NCBI RefSeq assembly: GCF_002220865.2
Contig: NZ_NHRJ02000001.1
Span: 62,001 to 126,000, forward strand
Direction of reading: 5' to 3'
Length of the DNA: 64,000 nt
DNA from: Paenibacillus xerothermodurans
GTDB taxonomy: Bacteria > Bacillota > Bacilli > Paenibacillales > NBRC-103111
Below the pieces are notes generated by a model. It did no database searches, was not told where the DNA came from, and was given only the letters and a program-made list of their open reading frames with translations. Below are positions 1-8,598 of this stretch, piece by piece. How positions within the stretch are numbered: the stretch's first letter is position 1; each line of letters begins with the position of its first letter. Position numbers and translations under genes: made by a program.

Positions 1-180
1 GCGCTCAACGCAGGCCGCGTGTTCGGCACCCTAGTCTTCATCGGTGTGCTCGCTCAGGAGCCGTCTCACCCGCTGTTCACCACGCTGCTGGTTCTGCTTG
101 GCAGTGCTCCCCTGGCCGCATGGGTGCTGCTGCGCAAATGGCTGGCGGACCCGGTGGACACACCTGTGCAAGGGCCGTGA
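1..180 (+). CDS. C-terminal end of an integral membrane protein, probably an MFS transporter (partial)
   Basis: An open frame runs from the first base to a TGA at 178-180, giving 59 residues and no start inside the window. The peptide begins with a polar stretch containing NAGR, continues as two hydrophobic segments (around TLVFIGVLAQ and TTLLVLLGSAPLAAWVLL), and ends in a short basic/acidic cytoplasmic tail (RKWLADPVDTPVQGP). That pattern is typical of the last two helices of major facilitator superfamily carriers, but the fragment is too short to name a substrate. It converges with the minus-strand sugar importer operon; a 26-bp palindrome begins 5 bp after the stop codon. Confidence 0.55.
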   Translation, partial: ALNAGRVFGTLVFIGVLAQEPSHPLFTTLLVLLGSAPLAAWVLLRKWLADPVDTPVQGP

Positions 181-184
181 GTTA

Positions 185-210
185 GTTTACATAAATAAAA
201 TTATGTAAAA
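185..210. repeat. 26-bp palindrome, copy 1 (10-bp arms, 6-bp centre)
   Basis: The left arm is GTTTACATAA and the right arm TTATGTAAAA, separated by ATAAAA. The same 10-6-10 geometry and nearly the same arms occur twice at 20488-20513 and 20539-20564. It begins just after a plus-strand stop codon and its right arm runs into the A-rich side of the minus-strand terminator. Arms of this size around a 6-bp spacer resemble a tyrosine-recombinase core site, but a dimeric repressor operator is possible. Confidence 0.7.
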
Positions 211-243
211 AAAGCACCTTGAGACATAAGCGCCCAAGGTGCT
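206..243 (-). terminator. Rho-independent terminator of the 5462-274 operon
   Basis: A perfect 9-bp stem (AGCACCTTG at 213-221 with CAAGGTGCT at 235-243) is followed on the minus strand by a run of T residues (positions 212-207). It lies 31 bp downstream of the last permease gene of the operon. Confidence 0.85.
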
Positions 244-273
244 GGCCGTACCGCCTGAACTTAAACCACTGAA

Positions 274-1122
274 TCAATACTTGGCGCCTCCGTCCGCCAG
301 TCCGCCGATAACGAACGACTGAGCGCCAAGGTACAGCACTGCTGCCGGAATCGACGCGATCACTGAGGAGCTCATAAGCAGACCCCAGATGAATGTGTCG
401 GAAAATTTAAAGCTCGCAATTCCAATCGTCGCGGTCTGCTGGCTTGGGCTGGTTGTTACGACAAGCGCATACAAAAACTCATTCCACGACATCGTGAAAG
501 CAAATGTCGCTACCACAGCGATGCCCGGAGCCGCGATCGGAAGAATGATTTTCCACAGCGTTTGCAGCCGGCTGCATCCGTCGATGAGTGCAGCCTGCTC
601 AAGCGATTTAGGAATAGCTTTGAAGTAACTAAGCAGCATATAGCAGCAATAAGGTACGATAAACGTCGGATAAATAATTAGCAAACCAAACTTGTTGTCG
701 GCGAAACCGAGCTTGCTCACCAGCACATACATCGGTATGAACAGCACGGCAGCCGGCATCAAATAGCAAATAATAATGCTTTTTACAAGAAAGTCGCGGC
801 CCTTGAATTTCAGTCGCGTTAAACTGTATGACCCGAAAATGCTGATCACCAGAGACACTAATGTGGCAAGTCCGGACACGTATAAGCTGTTTTTAATGTT
901 TCCCATAAATTCAGTCTCATTGAACAGGTCTACATAGTGCTGCGCGGTCACTTCGGTGGGGATCAACGCGGGCTTAGAGGCGTACATATGTTCGTTCGGT
1001 GTGAAAGAAGTTTTCACCATCCAGTATACCGGAAATAACGTCCAGATCAGACCGGCAATGACGATACAATAAATCAGTACGTTTTTTTGAATCGTGCGCA
1101 CTGTGGCTGCCTTCACCACCAT
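274..1122 (-). CDS. Carbohydrate ABC transporter permease, MalG type (CUT1)
   Basis: A 282-residue inner-membrane permease with six predicted hydrophobic segments. The cytoplasmic EAA loop is clear at about residues 175-200 (EQAALIDGC...LPIAAPG), the surface that docks on the ATPase. It pairs with the MalF-type permease at 1129-2010 and the binding protein at 2057-3379. No ATPase is encoded nearby, so a shared MsmX-type ATPase is inferred. The ATG at 1122 directly abuts the SD AGGAGGG, so the GTG two codons later (1116) may be the real start. The substrate cannot be told from sequence; the neighbours suggest an oligosaccharide or glycoside. Confidence 0.9.
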   Translation of the reverse strand: MVVKAATVRTIQKNVLIYCIVIAGLIWTLFPVYWMVKTSFTPNEHMYASKPALIPTEVTAQHYVDLFNETEFMGNIKNSLYVSGLATLVSLVISIFGSYSLTRLKFKGRDFLVKSIIICYLMPAAVLFIPMYVLVSKLGFADNKFGLLIIYPTFIVPYCCYMLLSYFKAIPKSLEQAALIDGCSRLQTLWKIILPIAAPGIAVVATFAFTMSWNEFLYALVVTTSPSQQTATIGIASFKFSDTFIWGLLMSSSVIASIPAAVLYLGAQSFVIGGLADGGAKY

Positions 1123-1128
1123 CCCTCC

Positions 1129-2010
1129 TCACTCATCCTTATTGAGCTTCCGTGTCATAAAGAACATCAGCACCAGCAGAATGGGAATAATGGAGCCCGC
1201 CACGCTGAGCGATTTGCCCATATCGTTCTGGAGAAAAGCCATTTCATAGGTGTACACGGAGATCACCGCCGAATTGTACAAAGGGCCCCCTCCCGTAATC
1301 AAGAAAATATTCTCAAAATCATTGAATGTCCAGATCGAGGACAGCATTGTGGTGATAACGATGACCGAGCTGATCGCCGGAATAGTGATCGAAATAAATT
1401 GGCGGATGGGTCCTGCGCCGTCGATTTTAGCGGCTTCATACAACTGCCGGTCGATCGTCTGAAGCCCTCCCAGTATACTGAACAGAAAGAACGGAATTCC
1501 GCGCCAAATGTTCACGATAATAACGGAGACTAACGCGATATTAGGTCCGCTCAGCCAGGCCACCGGTACCTCGATCAGCCCGAAGTCAAGCAAAATCTGA
1601 TTGATGATACCGTACGTATCGTTGTACATCCACTTCCAGGTGAGCGCCGCAACCATCCCGGAAATAGCCCAGGGCACAAGGAACAACACCCGGACGACGG
1701 ATCTACCGAAAAACTGTTGATTGACAGTCAGCGCAAATATCATGCCGAACACCAGTTTGAAGAAGACGTCGGTGACGAAATAGACGAATGTGTTTTTTAA
1801 TACTTTCCAATAGATCGGGTCCGACAAGATTTCGCGATAGTTATCCAGACCTATGAAATTCGCGTCGGCTCCTACCGTTTTATCTGTAAAACTTAAGTAT
1901 AGCGCGTTAACAAACGGGACGCCGATTACTACGAAAATGATAATGACAATCGGCATCACGGACGTATATCCCAACAGCAAATCAGTTTTACGGTTCGATC
2001 GCGGCATCAT
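1129..2010 (-). CDS. Carbohydrate ABC transporter permease, MalF type (CUT1)
   Basis: About 293 residues with six hydrophobic segments and a good EAA loop (EAAKIDGAGPIRQF...IPAI) in the C-terminal third. It is the upstream partner of the MalG-type permease, whose frame starts 6 bp after this stop. Two consecutive ATG codons lie at 2010 and 2007; the SD AGGTGA fits the second better. Family knowledge: such permeases form the heterodimeric channel of sugar importers. Substrate unknown. Confidence 0.9.
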   Translation of the reverse strand: MMPRSNRKTDLLLGYTSVMPIVIIIFVVIGVPFVNALYLSFTDKTVGADANFIGLDNYREILSDPIYWKVLKNTFVYFVTDVFFKLVFGMIFALTVNQQFFGRSVVRVLFLVPWAISGMVAALTWKWMYNDTYGIINQILLDFGLIEVPVAWLSGPNIALVSVIIVNIWRGIPFFLFSILGGLQTIDRQLYEAAKIDGAGPIRQFISITIPAISSVIVITTMLSSIWTFNDFENIFLITGGGPLYNSAVISVYTYEMAFLQNDMGKSLSVAGSIIPILLVLMFFMTRKLNKDE

Positions 2011-2056
2011 TTCACCTGCCCGCGCGGGAGCACTTCATTCATGGCCCCACGCGCTT

Positions 2057-3379
2057 TTATTTTTTCTCGTATACCCTCTTGTATTCCTTTTCGATTTCAT
2101 CCAACGCTTTCTGCGGATCCATCTTGTTTACGACAATTTTTTGCACGCCCTTTGACAGGATGGCCTCACTCACCGCTTGAGAAGCGCGCGCATCAGGAGG
2201 AGCGGGATCGCCGAGCGGCACGATGTTTTTTGTGGCGTCGAACCAGCTTTTGTTCTCGGGCCTCTGCCAGAATTCCGTGTTTTCCAGCCCATTCAGCACC
2301 GGACCTGCGAGTCCGTACAGCTTCTCCAGCATTTTTCCGTAATATTCTTTGTCAAAAAAGTACTTGATGTACTGTTTGGCAGCTTCGGTATTTTTAGCTT
2401 TATTGAACATCACAAACACGGTTCCGCCACCGGAGCCGAACTGTCTTTTAGGACCTGCGGGCCATGGCATAACCAACGTTTTCGCCAGTAATTCAGGCTT
2501 ATCTTTTTTCATGGCGGCATAAATGCTGCTGGAGTTAAACACGATGCCCACCTGACCCGCCAGCCAGATGTTATTGTTGTATGCGTCGTCCCCGGTGATA
2601 GCGCCTTGCGGTGTGAGATTTTCCTGGAAGAAGCTTGCGTCGAATTTGAGCGCCTCCAGCGCCTCCGGCGTGTTCACGGTTACTTTGCCGTCCTTATCGA
2701 CCACGTCAGTGCCAAACGTTCTGATCAAATTGTTGATCCGTCCGTCCGAATCTCCACCGCCGCCCAGCTGAAATCCGAGCCCGTAAAAGTTGTTTTTGGG
2801 GTCGTTGATGGCTCTGGCTACGTTTCTCACTTCCTCCCATGTCTTGGGCGGCTGAAGATTTTTCTCCTCCAGTTTATCTTTCCGCACATACATCACGTTC
2901 GGAGTGTGATAGACGGGGATTTCGTACCAGCCTTCCGCAGCGTAGGCATATTTCTTAGAATCCTCGCGAAAATCAAACTGTTTGAGAATGTCCGATACCT
3001 CAACCAACTGGTTATTTCCCACGAATTGCTTTGCGACAAAATCATCGGCTAACAAGAGATCCGGAGGATTCCCTCCTTCAACCGCCGCCATCAGCTTGGT
3101 TTTTAAATCGGCGGGCGGTATGGCTACATATTCGACATCAATGTTGAATTCTTTAGAAAACTGGGCAACCCGTTCTTTTTGAAAATCGTTGTAATCCTTC
3201 ACATACTCCGATTTATCCCAAAACACGAGTTTGCCTTTTTTCTGCTGCGCATCTCCCGTTCCGCCGTCCTTGCCGCCCGTGTTGGAGGAGTTGGAGGCGT
3301 TATCTCCGCCTGATGTACATGCGCCGGTGACAAACAGCAGCACTACCGACAACATCACTGACAGTACCTTCTTGTACAT
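2057..3379 (-). CDS. Extracellular solute-binding lipoprotein of a sugar ABC importer
   Basis: A 440-residue family-1 binding protein. The N-terminus is a lipoprotein signal (MYKKVLSVMLSVVLLFVTG, then AC with the lipidated Cys near residue 21) followed by a Gly/Ser/Asn-rich linker. The body (KLVFWDKSEYVKDYND...; AGPKRQFGSGGGTVFVMF) matches MalE/UgpB-like proteins in length and pattern. The start has a strong SD, AGGAGGGAGCAC-ATG. It opens the importer set and is followed by both permeases. A 170-bp gap separates it from the isomerase gene upstream, so it may have its own promoter, though none is obvious. Confidence 0.9.
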   Translation of the reverse strand: MYKKVLSVMLSVVLLFVTGACTSGGDNASNSSNTGGKDGGTGDAQQKKGKLVFWDKSEYVKDYNDFQKERVAQFSKEFNIDVEYVAIPPADLKTKLMAAVEGGNPPDLLLADDFVAKQFVGNNQLVEVSDILKQFDFREDSKKYAYAAEGWYEIPVYHTPNVMYVRKDKLEEKNLQPPKTWEEVRNVARAINDPKNNFYGLGFQLGGGGDSDGRINNLIRTFGTDVVDKDGKVTVNTPEALEALKFDASFFQENLTPQGAITGDDAYNNNIWLAGQVGIVFNSSSIYAAMKKDKPELLAKTLVMPWPAGPKRQFGSGGGTVFVMFNKAKNTEAAKQYIKYFFDKEYYGKMLEKLYGLAGPVLNGLENTEFWQRPENKSWFDATKNIVPLGDPAPPDARASQAVSEAILSKGVQKIVVNKMDPQKALDEIEKEYKRVYEKK

Positions 3380-3549
3380 GTGCTCCCTCCTAGATAAACC
3401 GCATTGACCTGTGTAGTACCGCCTGCATCAATCAAAATATTCAGCTGTCTGATCGAAACGACAGAGCAGCCCGCTCGAAATAAGCCAGGCTGAACCTTCA
3501 ACTGCCGCCTCTCATAGGCTGTAATGAATTGCACCGGTTGCTCTTCGCC

Positions 3550-4308
3550 TTATGCACCCTGCTGGATGATGTCCAGCGCATGCAAATTGTTATAGCTGAT
3601 CGCAATGCTTTCGAATGCCGGCCTGCGGCAGCGATCCTGCTCGACCACTAGCCACTCCGTGCCTGCCTCTTCGGCTGCCTGGAAGATGCCGTTAAAATCA
3701 AGAACACCTTCACCGATCTCAGCGAAAAACTGTTCTTCGCCGGGCTCCATGTCCTTGATATGCAGCAGAGGACAACGGTTACACAGCTTCCGTAAGTATT
3801 CCGCGGGGTCCTCTCCGCCGCGTTTGACCCAGTAGGTGTCCAGCTCCATTTTCACCAGGTCAGGATCGGTTTCCCGCAGCAAAATATCCAAAGCATATGC
3901 CCCGTCGAACTTCACGAATTCCCAATTATGATTATGGTATAAGAATTGTATGCCGTGCTCACGGCAGCGCTCCCCGATCCGGTTGAACGCGGCGGCGGAA
4001 TCAAGCACTTGCTGCTTCGATTCAAACCTGGATGAATGTGCCGCATAAGTGCCGCCGACCTGCTGCAGGTAATCGATGAGTGCATCCAGCTGATTGGTCA
4101 GCGCATCAAGGCTCGCATGGCTGCTGATCACTTGGAGGCCCAGACGGTCCAAATGAGCTTTCAGCTCCGGCACTGACATGTCCTCGGGAGGTCCGAGCTC
4201 GATTCCACGGTAACCGATCGCAGCCACCTTCTCCAAAGAACCAAGATAGTCTTGACTCAGCTCATCACGTATCGTATAAGGCTGCAAAGCTACCGGAAAC
4301 TTTTTCAT
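3550..4308 (-). CDS. Sugar phosphate isomerase/epimerase (AP endonuclease 2-like TIM barrel)
   Basis: 252 residues, close to the usual 250-290 of the xylose-isomerase-like TIM-barrel family. Metal-ligand-type motifs are visible: GYRGIELG near residue 32, YHNHNWEF near 125, ELDTYWV near 157, LLHIKDM near 180 and VVEQD near 222. It lies 41 bp after an oxidoreductase gene and precedes the importer. In related systems such proteins isomerise or cleave 3-keto-sugars; here the exact reaction is not known. SD AAAGGA is about 12 nt upstream of ATG. Confidence 0.85.
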   Translation of the reverse strand: MKKFPVALQPYTIRDELSQDYLGSLEKVAAIGYRGIELGPPEDMSVPELKAHLDRLGLQVISSHASLDALTNQLDALIDYLQQVGGTYAAHSSRFESKQQVLDSAAAFNRIGERCREHGIQFLYHNHNWEFVKFDGAYALDILLRETDPDLVKMELDTYWVKRGGEDPAEYLRKLCNRCPLLHIKDMEPGEEQFFAEIGEGVLDFNGIFQAAEEAGTEWLVVEQDRCRRPAFESIAISYNNLHALDIIQQGA

Positions 4309-4349
4309 AGCCGTACACCATCCTTTTGTAAAAGTTTTCCCGACCGTCG

Positions 4350-5462
4350 CTAGAGCTCCAGCCGATTATATTTTAATCCGAGCGGCAGCGGGGTTGGCCG
4401 CTCACATGAGGTCTGCATTGCTATGTGTCTGCCTGTGTTGGCGGAATCGATCACTCCGAGCATGATATCCAGCACATGTCGTGCCAACATGCCGTTGGCA
4501 CGGTGTGTCCTGCCCGCACGCAGCGCGCCGGCCATGTCCGCCAAGCCTATGCCCCGGCTTTCATCGGTAAACCCGTGTGAGCAGGGGAACTCTTTGACTT
4601 CTCCGCTGTGCTGCTTCACAGCAATCTTGCCGCCGAAAAAGTTAGGATCCGGCGCATACAAGATGCCTTCCGTCCCGTATATCTCGAGTCTCGGAGTATA
4701 GCCAAAGCTTTCCTTCGCCGCCTGCAGACTGCCCAGTACGCCGCTCTCGAACTCAAGCAGTGCGGTGACGTTCATCGGCGCTTCCACCGGCACGCTGTCA
4801 CCGAAGCGGGGAGATTTCGGGTTCATGATCGTCACCTCGTGGTGAAGCGTTGCCGCAGATCCGGCGACCCTCCGCACCGGTCCGAGCATGGATACGAGCG
4901 CCGTCATGTAGTAGGGGCCCATGTCAAGAAGCGGGTCACCACCGAGCCGCAAGAAGTTTTGAAAATTCGGATGCAGTCCACTGGATGGATGGCCCATCAA
5001 AATCAGACCGCTTGCCGCGTAAGGGGTGCCGATCCATCCTTCGTCGATGAGCTTTCGGCATGTCTGCAGTCCGCCGCCGAGGAAGGTGTCCGGAGCACAG
5101 CCGACCAGCAGCCCCTTTTCCTCCGCGAGTGCGATGACTCGGTCAGCGTCTTCGCGGTTGAGCGCGAACGGTTTCTCGGTGTAGACATGCTTCCCCGCGT
5201 GTAGCGCCTGCATATTGATCGCCGCGTGCGCTGCAGGCGCGGTTAGATTCAATACCATCTCAATGTCCGGATCAGCGAGCAGCTCCTCCACGCTGCATAC
5301 CTTGGGAATGCCGTATTCCTCGGCGCGCTGTCGGGCTAACTCCGGCATGAGATCCGCGCATGCAACCACTTCCAGAATGTTGTCAAAGGTTTGCGTGCAG
5401 TTTTTCAGGTATTTTCCGCTGATTTGGCCGCAGCCGATAACGCCGATTTTCACTTTCTGCAT
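4350..5462 (-). CDS. Gfo/Idh/MocA family NAD(P)-dependent oxidoreductase
   Basis: The open frame extends upstream to 5825, but homology begins at MQKVKIGVIGCGQISG, whose ATG at 5462 has an AGGTGA SD about 12 nt before it; the longer N-terminus runs into the repeat region and is spurious. The 370-residue protein has an N-terminal Rossmann fold (GVIGCGQISG) and the family EKP motif (YTEKPFALN) that positions the nicotinamide, then the alpha/beta substrate domain (GDPLLDMGPYY). It probably oxidises a sugar or cyclitol and works with the TIM-barrel protein downstream. Confidence 0.88.
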   Translation of the reverse strand: MQKVKIGVIGCGQISGKYLKNCTQTFDNILEVVACADLMPELARQRAEEYGIPKVCSVEELLADPDIEMVLNLTAPAAHAAINMQALHAGKHVYTEKPFALNREDADRVIALAEEKGLLVGCAPDTFLGGGLQTCRKLIDEGWIGTPYAASGLILMGHPSSGLHPNFQNFLRLGGDPLLDMGPYYMTALVSMLGPVRRVAGSAATLHHEVTIMNPKSPRFGDSVPVEAPMNVTALLEFESGVLGSLQAAKESFGYTPRLEIYGTEGILYAPDPNFFGGKIAVKQHSGEVKEFPCSHGFTDESRGIGLADMAGALRAGRTHRANGMLARHVLDIMLGVIDSANTGRHIAMQTSCERPTPLPLGLKYNRLEL

Positions 5463-5522
5463 GATGTAGATCTCACCTGCCTTTGTAGAATTGTTGAGAA
5501 AATACCATGGTAGCGTAACCAG

Positions 5523-5709
5523 GCGTTGTGTGGGGGAGGGAAATGGGTATGGGATTCCGATCGCCGTTGAACTCTGATTCCTCTGAATTACAATTAGTGG
5601 TAGGAATCGGATTTCAAATGCGAACGCTTCGCTTCTCCGCCCCACACCATTTCCTAGGCAGCGAATGGTGGCTAGTGTGCAAAAGGATCCTCGTCCCGGA
5701 TGCGTTCGG
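5523..5709. repeat. Long direct repeat, copy 1
   Basis: It begins GCGTTGTGTGGGGGAGGG and ends GGATGCGTTCGG. It matches copy 2 about 310 bp further on over nearly its full length, with scattered substitutions and small indels. The inside contains an inverted pair GATTCCT...AGGAATC (about 5576-5609) that could fold. Confidence 0.85.
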
Positions 5710-5830
5710 CAGACACTACTGTGACCCGATGTTCCTAACCCACGCGTTGCCTCGTAGCAGGACAGAGTTGTGGGGAACACGTTGCCGTTGGCTTGCCCGC
5801 TGGCCCGGCGCCGAATGATCCTCAACCCAT

Positions 5831-6020
5831 GCGTTGTGCGGGGGGGAGGGAAATGGGTATGGGATTCCGATCGCCGTTGAAGTCTGATTCCTCTGAATTA
5901 AAATTAGTGGTAGGAATCATATTTCAAATGCGAACGCTTCGCTTCTCCACCCCACACCCATTTCCCAGGCAGCGAATGTTGGGTAGTGTGCAAAGGCATG
6001 CTCATCCCGGATGCGTTCGG
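5831..6020. repeat. Long direct repeat, copy 2
   Basis: Second copy of the element at 5523-5709, starting GCGTTGTGCGGGGGGG and ending GGATGCGTTCGG. It keeps the internal GATTCCT...AGGAATC inverted pair. No transposase, target duplication or coding signal is visible. Confidence 0.85.
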
Positions 6021-6144
6021 TGGGCAATCCTGTGTACGGTGGTGCTGGTGCTGCGTCGAATGCTCCTTTAACCACGCGGTATCAGGTGGCAGAGCAATGG
6101 CATAGGGGCATACGCTAGTGCACGCTGGCTTCGATATGCGCCTT

Positions 6145-6987
6145 TCACAGCAAAGCCGCAGCCGATACATAAATATACCGTTCAAACCTTGCCATCACAT
6201 GGCTCTTTTGAGTCGGAAAATGTTTATACAAGTGATCCACGAAATAGCCCGGGTTTTCCGCATTTCCGGCAAACATGTCGTAATGCAATGGTACGACGGT
6301 GTCGATCTGCGCGGCCGCCGCCAGCTCGGCAGCTTCTCGGTAATTCATATTGCCTATGATGTTGCGCGCGGTGCGGAACGCATCACGTCCATTGATTGGC
6401 AGCAGTGCGATGTCGAGCGATTCGGCCTGTAACGACTCCGCGAGTCCAGGGTACACCGTAGTGTCGCCTGCATGATACAGGGTGACGCCGTTCAGCTCGA
6501 GGATATAACCGACAAAACGATGGCCCAGCTCGGCGTCATATTCCAACTGTTCGTGCGCCGCCGGAACCGGTTTAATCCGGACATCCGAGGCCTCCCACCA
6601 TTCATCTGTGCGCGCTGCATGCAGCTTAGCGGGAGACACGCCCAACTGCAGCAGGCTTTCCCTGCAAACACCCGGCGCCATATAGACGATGTCCTGGTGA
6701 GCTGCGGCGAGCTTTGCAATCGTGTCGGCATCCAAATGATCCGTATGCTCGTGTGTGATCAAACAGTATGTGGCGTTTGTCATCTGCTCAGGCGTAAGCG
6801 GCGGCGGAAATGCGCGGTGCGGAGACTCAGACAAATACGGGTCTATGTACACCACCGTGTCCCCGCCCTTGATAATAACGCTGGCCTGGCCTAGGAACCA
6901 GATCGCGAGCATGCCGGCCGGCGCCCGGGTGGCATCGATCTCACGGATTAACGCTTCGCCGGTACGCACATTTACGGGATATGGCAT
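6145..6987 (-). CDS. Metallo-beta-lactamase-fold hydrolase, UlaG-like
   Basis: 280 residues. The metal-binding signature HEHTDHLD (HxHxDH) lies near residue 80, with later ligands in VPAAHEQ, YHAGDTTVYPG and PLHYDMF. The architecture resembles L-ascorbate-6-phosphate lactonase UlaG and related lactonases/phosphodiesterases that open sugar lactones. It follows the esterase gene by 10 bp and is the last gene before the repeat region, so it is probably the end of the 10690-6145 gene series. SD AAGGAG is about 13 nt before the ATG. Confidence 0.82.
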   Translation of the reverse strand: MPYPVNVRTGEALIREIDATRAPAGMLAIWFLGQASVIIKGGDTVVYIDPYLSESPHRAFPPPLTPEQMTNATYCLITHEHTDHLDADTIAKLAAAHQDIVYMAPGVCRESLLQLGVSPAKLHAARTDEWWEASDVRIKPVPAAHEQLEYDAELGHRFVGYILELNGVTLYHAGDTTVYPGLAESLQAESLDIALLPINGRDAFRTARNIIGNMNYREAAELAAAAQIDTVVPLHYDMFAGNAENPGYFVDHLYKHFPTQKSHVMARFERYIYVSAAALL

Positions 6988-6997
6988 GGTTTTATGG

Positions 6998-7783
6998 TCA
7001 CTCCTTCCGCAATCGTTTCAAAGGCAGCCAGGCCAGTACATCCTGTATTTTCTCATCCCAGTAGCCCCACTCATGAGCCCCCGGCCCTTCCTCGTACGTA
7101 AAATCCAAATCAGTATTCGCACATGCGTTCCGGAACAGCATATTGTCTTCATACAGAAAATCTTCCGTGCCGCAGCATTGGTACAGCTTCGGTTTGGGTC
7201 CTTCAGAGGCATCGCATTGCTGCAACAGCCAAAACAGATCATTGGCCGTACCGGCCACGCTTTCATCGCCATGGATCAGCCGGTACTCCCGCAGCCGTTC
7301 TGGATCATCCGGCACGCGTGCCCGGTTGACGGCCCCGGACAAGCTTGCCGCCGCCGCGAATTGATCGGGCTTGCTTAACGCCCACTTCAACGCACCATAG
7401 CCCCCCATTGACAACCCGGCCACAAAATTATCTTCACGCGCATCGGACAAAGGGAAAAATGATCTGCACAGCTCTGGCAATTCTTCACTTAAGAACGTCC
7501 AATACCGGTTCCCGTGCACCATATCCGTGTACCAGCTCCGATGCACCTGCGGCATGACAACCGCTAGGCCAAGCGGAGCAACATATCGCTCAATTGACGT
7601 GCGGCGCAGCCAGATCGTATCGTCGTCAGACAAGCCGTGCAGCAAATACAGCGTCGGATGACGGTCCCCCATCTTGACATTTTGCTGCCCAATCTGAGTG
7701 CGTGTCTGCTGTGGCAGGATGACTGTCATCGAGGTGCTGAGCTGCAGAGCTTCCGAGAAAAAGTTGCACTGAATAAGCGCCAT
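6998..7783 (-). CDS. Alpha/beta hydrolase, esterase D / EstA family
   Basis: 261 residues. The nucleophile elbow [11 protein letters not shown] is near residue 124, an oxyanion region [11 protein letters not shown] near 47, and the catalytic His in [10 protein letters not shown] near the C-terminus. This matches the FrmB/tributyrin-esterase type that removes acetyl or other short acyl groups. There is no signal peptide, so it acts in the cytoplasm, plausibly deacylating an imported sugar. SD GGAGG is well spaced before ATG 7783. Neighbours are a dehydrogenase upstream and the UlaG-like hydrolase downstream. Confidence 0.85.
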   Translation of the reverse strand: MALIQCNFFSEALQLSTSMTVILPQQTRTQIGQQNVKMGDRHPTLYLLHGLSDDDTIWLRRTSIERYVAPLGLAVVMPQVHRSWYTDMVHGNRYWTFLSEELPELCRSFFPLSDAREDNFVAGLSMGGYGALKWALSKPDQFAAAASLSGAVNRARVPDDPERLREYRLIHGDESVAGTANDLFWLLQQCDASEGPKPKLYQCCGTEDFLYEDNMLFRNACANTDLDFTYEEGPGAHEWGYWDEKIQDVLAWLPLKRLRKE

Positions 7784-7797
7784 TTTACTATTACCTC

Positions 7798-8568
7798 CTA
7801 CATGTTTAATCCGCCGGCAATGGCAAGCTCAGAGCCGGTTACTTGATTCGATTCGTCGGACAGCAGATACACCACGCCGTAGGCCATGTCCTCTGCAGTC
7901 TGCATGCGCCCGCTGGGCACTGCGGTTTTCGCCCGCTCCTGCAGATCGCCCAAGCTCGATCCCATATTCTCGTGCAGCTCGATTTCGCCTTCCGACGCCA
8001 CCCAGCCGACAGTGACCCAGTTGGACCGGATTTGATCTTTGGCGTAGTGAGCTGCAATGTGGCGGCTCAGTGTGCGGAGCATGCCCTTAGAGCATCCGTA
8101 TGCCGCGAGGTTGAAACCCCCTTTGTAGCCGTGAGTGGAGCCCATATGCACGATGGAACCGCCACCGGTGCTCTGCATGGCTTCAATCGCATATTTGGAG
8201 CAAAAAAACGGTGCTTTAGCATTCACCGCAAAAATGGAGTCGTACAATTCTTCCGTCGTTGCGAGCATCGTGCCCCGGGGAAAAATACCCGCGTTGTTCA
8301 CCAGGCCGTCGACTCGGCCAAACCGCTCCACCGTCTGCGCGATCAGCCTCCGGCAGCCTTCTTCGGAACCGATGTCACCCTGCACAAAATGAGCCTCAGC
8401 GCCATAGCTGCTGCGGATCTCCTCGGTAACGCGCTCGCCGTCTGCTGCATTGCGCCCGCTGATGACGACCTTGGCCCCTTCTCCTGCCGCCATATAAGCA
8501 ATCCCCTTGCCGATTCCCTTCGTTCCTCCGGTAATTATCACAACTTTACCTGCCAATCGGTTGGCCAT
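7798..8568 (-). CDS. Short-chain dehydrogenase/reductase (SDR)
   Basis: 256 residues from ATG 8568, which has SD AAAGGAG 10 nt upstream; a longer frame to 8595 lacks a ribosome binding site. It has the classical cofactor motif TGGTKGIG, the NNAG motif and the catalytic YGCSK with the upstream Ser (HMGSTHG). It probably oxidises or reduces a sugar-derived keto group. It sits 30 bp after another SDR and 14 bp before the esterase gene, so these are cotranscribed. Substrate unknown. Confidence 0.88.
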   Translation of the reverse strand: MANRLAGKVVIITGGTKGIGKGIAYMAAGEGAKVVISGRNAADGERVTEEIRSSYGAEAHFVQGDIGSEEGCRRLIAQTVERFGRVDGLVNNAGIFPRGTMLATTEELYDSIFAVNAKAPFFCSKYAIEAMQSTGGGSIVHMGSTHGYKGGFNLAAYGCSKGMLRTLSRHIAAHYAKDQIRSNWVTVGWVASEGEIELHENMGSSLGDLQERAKTAVPSGRMQTAEDMAYGVVYLLSDESNQVTGSELAIAGGLNM

Positions 8569-8598
8569 ACGGTATCGTCTCCTTTCGTTCGCCAAACG

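Larger units (their letters stand above)
5463..6144. other. 682-bp noncoding stretch dominated by a direct repeat
   Basis: No frame here has a ribosome binding site or recognisable product. It holds two copies of a roughly 190-bp repeat (5523-5709 and 5831-6020). A shorter motif resembling CGAATGATCCTNAACCCAYGCG recurs near 5725-5755, 5813-5838 and 6055-6085. The open frames seen in the two copies resemble each other only because the DNA is duplicated. Confidence 0.7.

Noticed and set aside
5463-5825. N-terminal extension of the oxidoreductase at 4350-5462
   Set aside because: The extra 121 codons overlap the repeat, lack homology to the family and have no SD; the ATG at 5462 fits better.
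5523-6020. CRISPR array or insertion sequence
   Set aside because: Only two long copies without regular spacers, no cas genes, no transposase frame and no flanking target duplication.
5528-6071. Two similar plus-strand frames of 96 and 92 codons
   Set aside because: Their likeness comes from the duplicated 190-bp repeat; neither has a ribosome binding site and the frames diverge outside the repeat.
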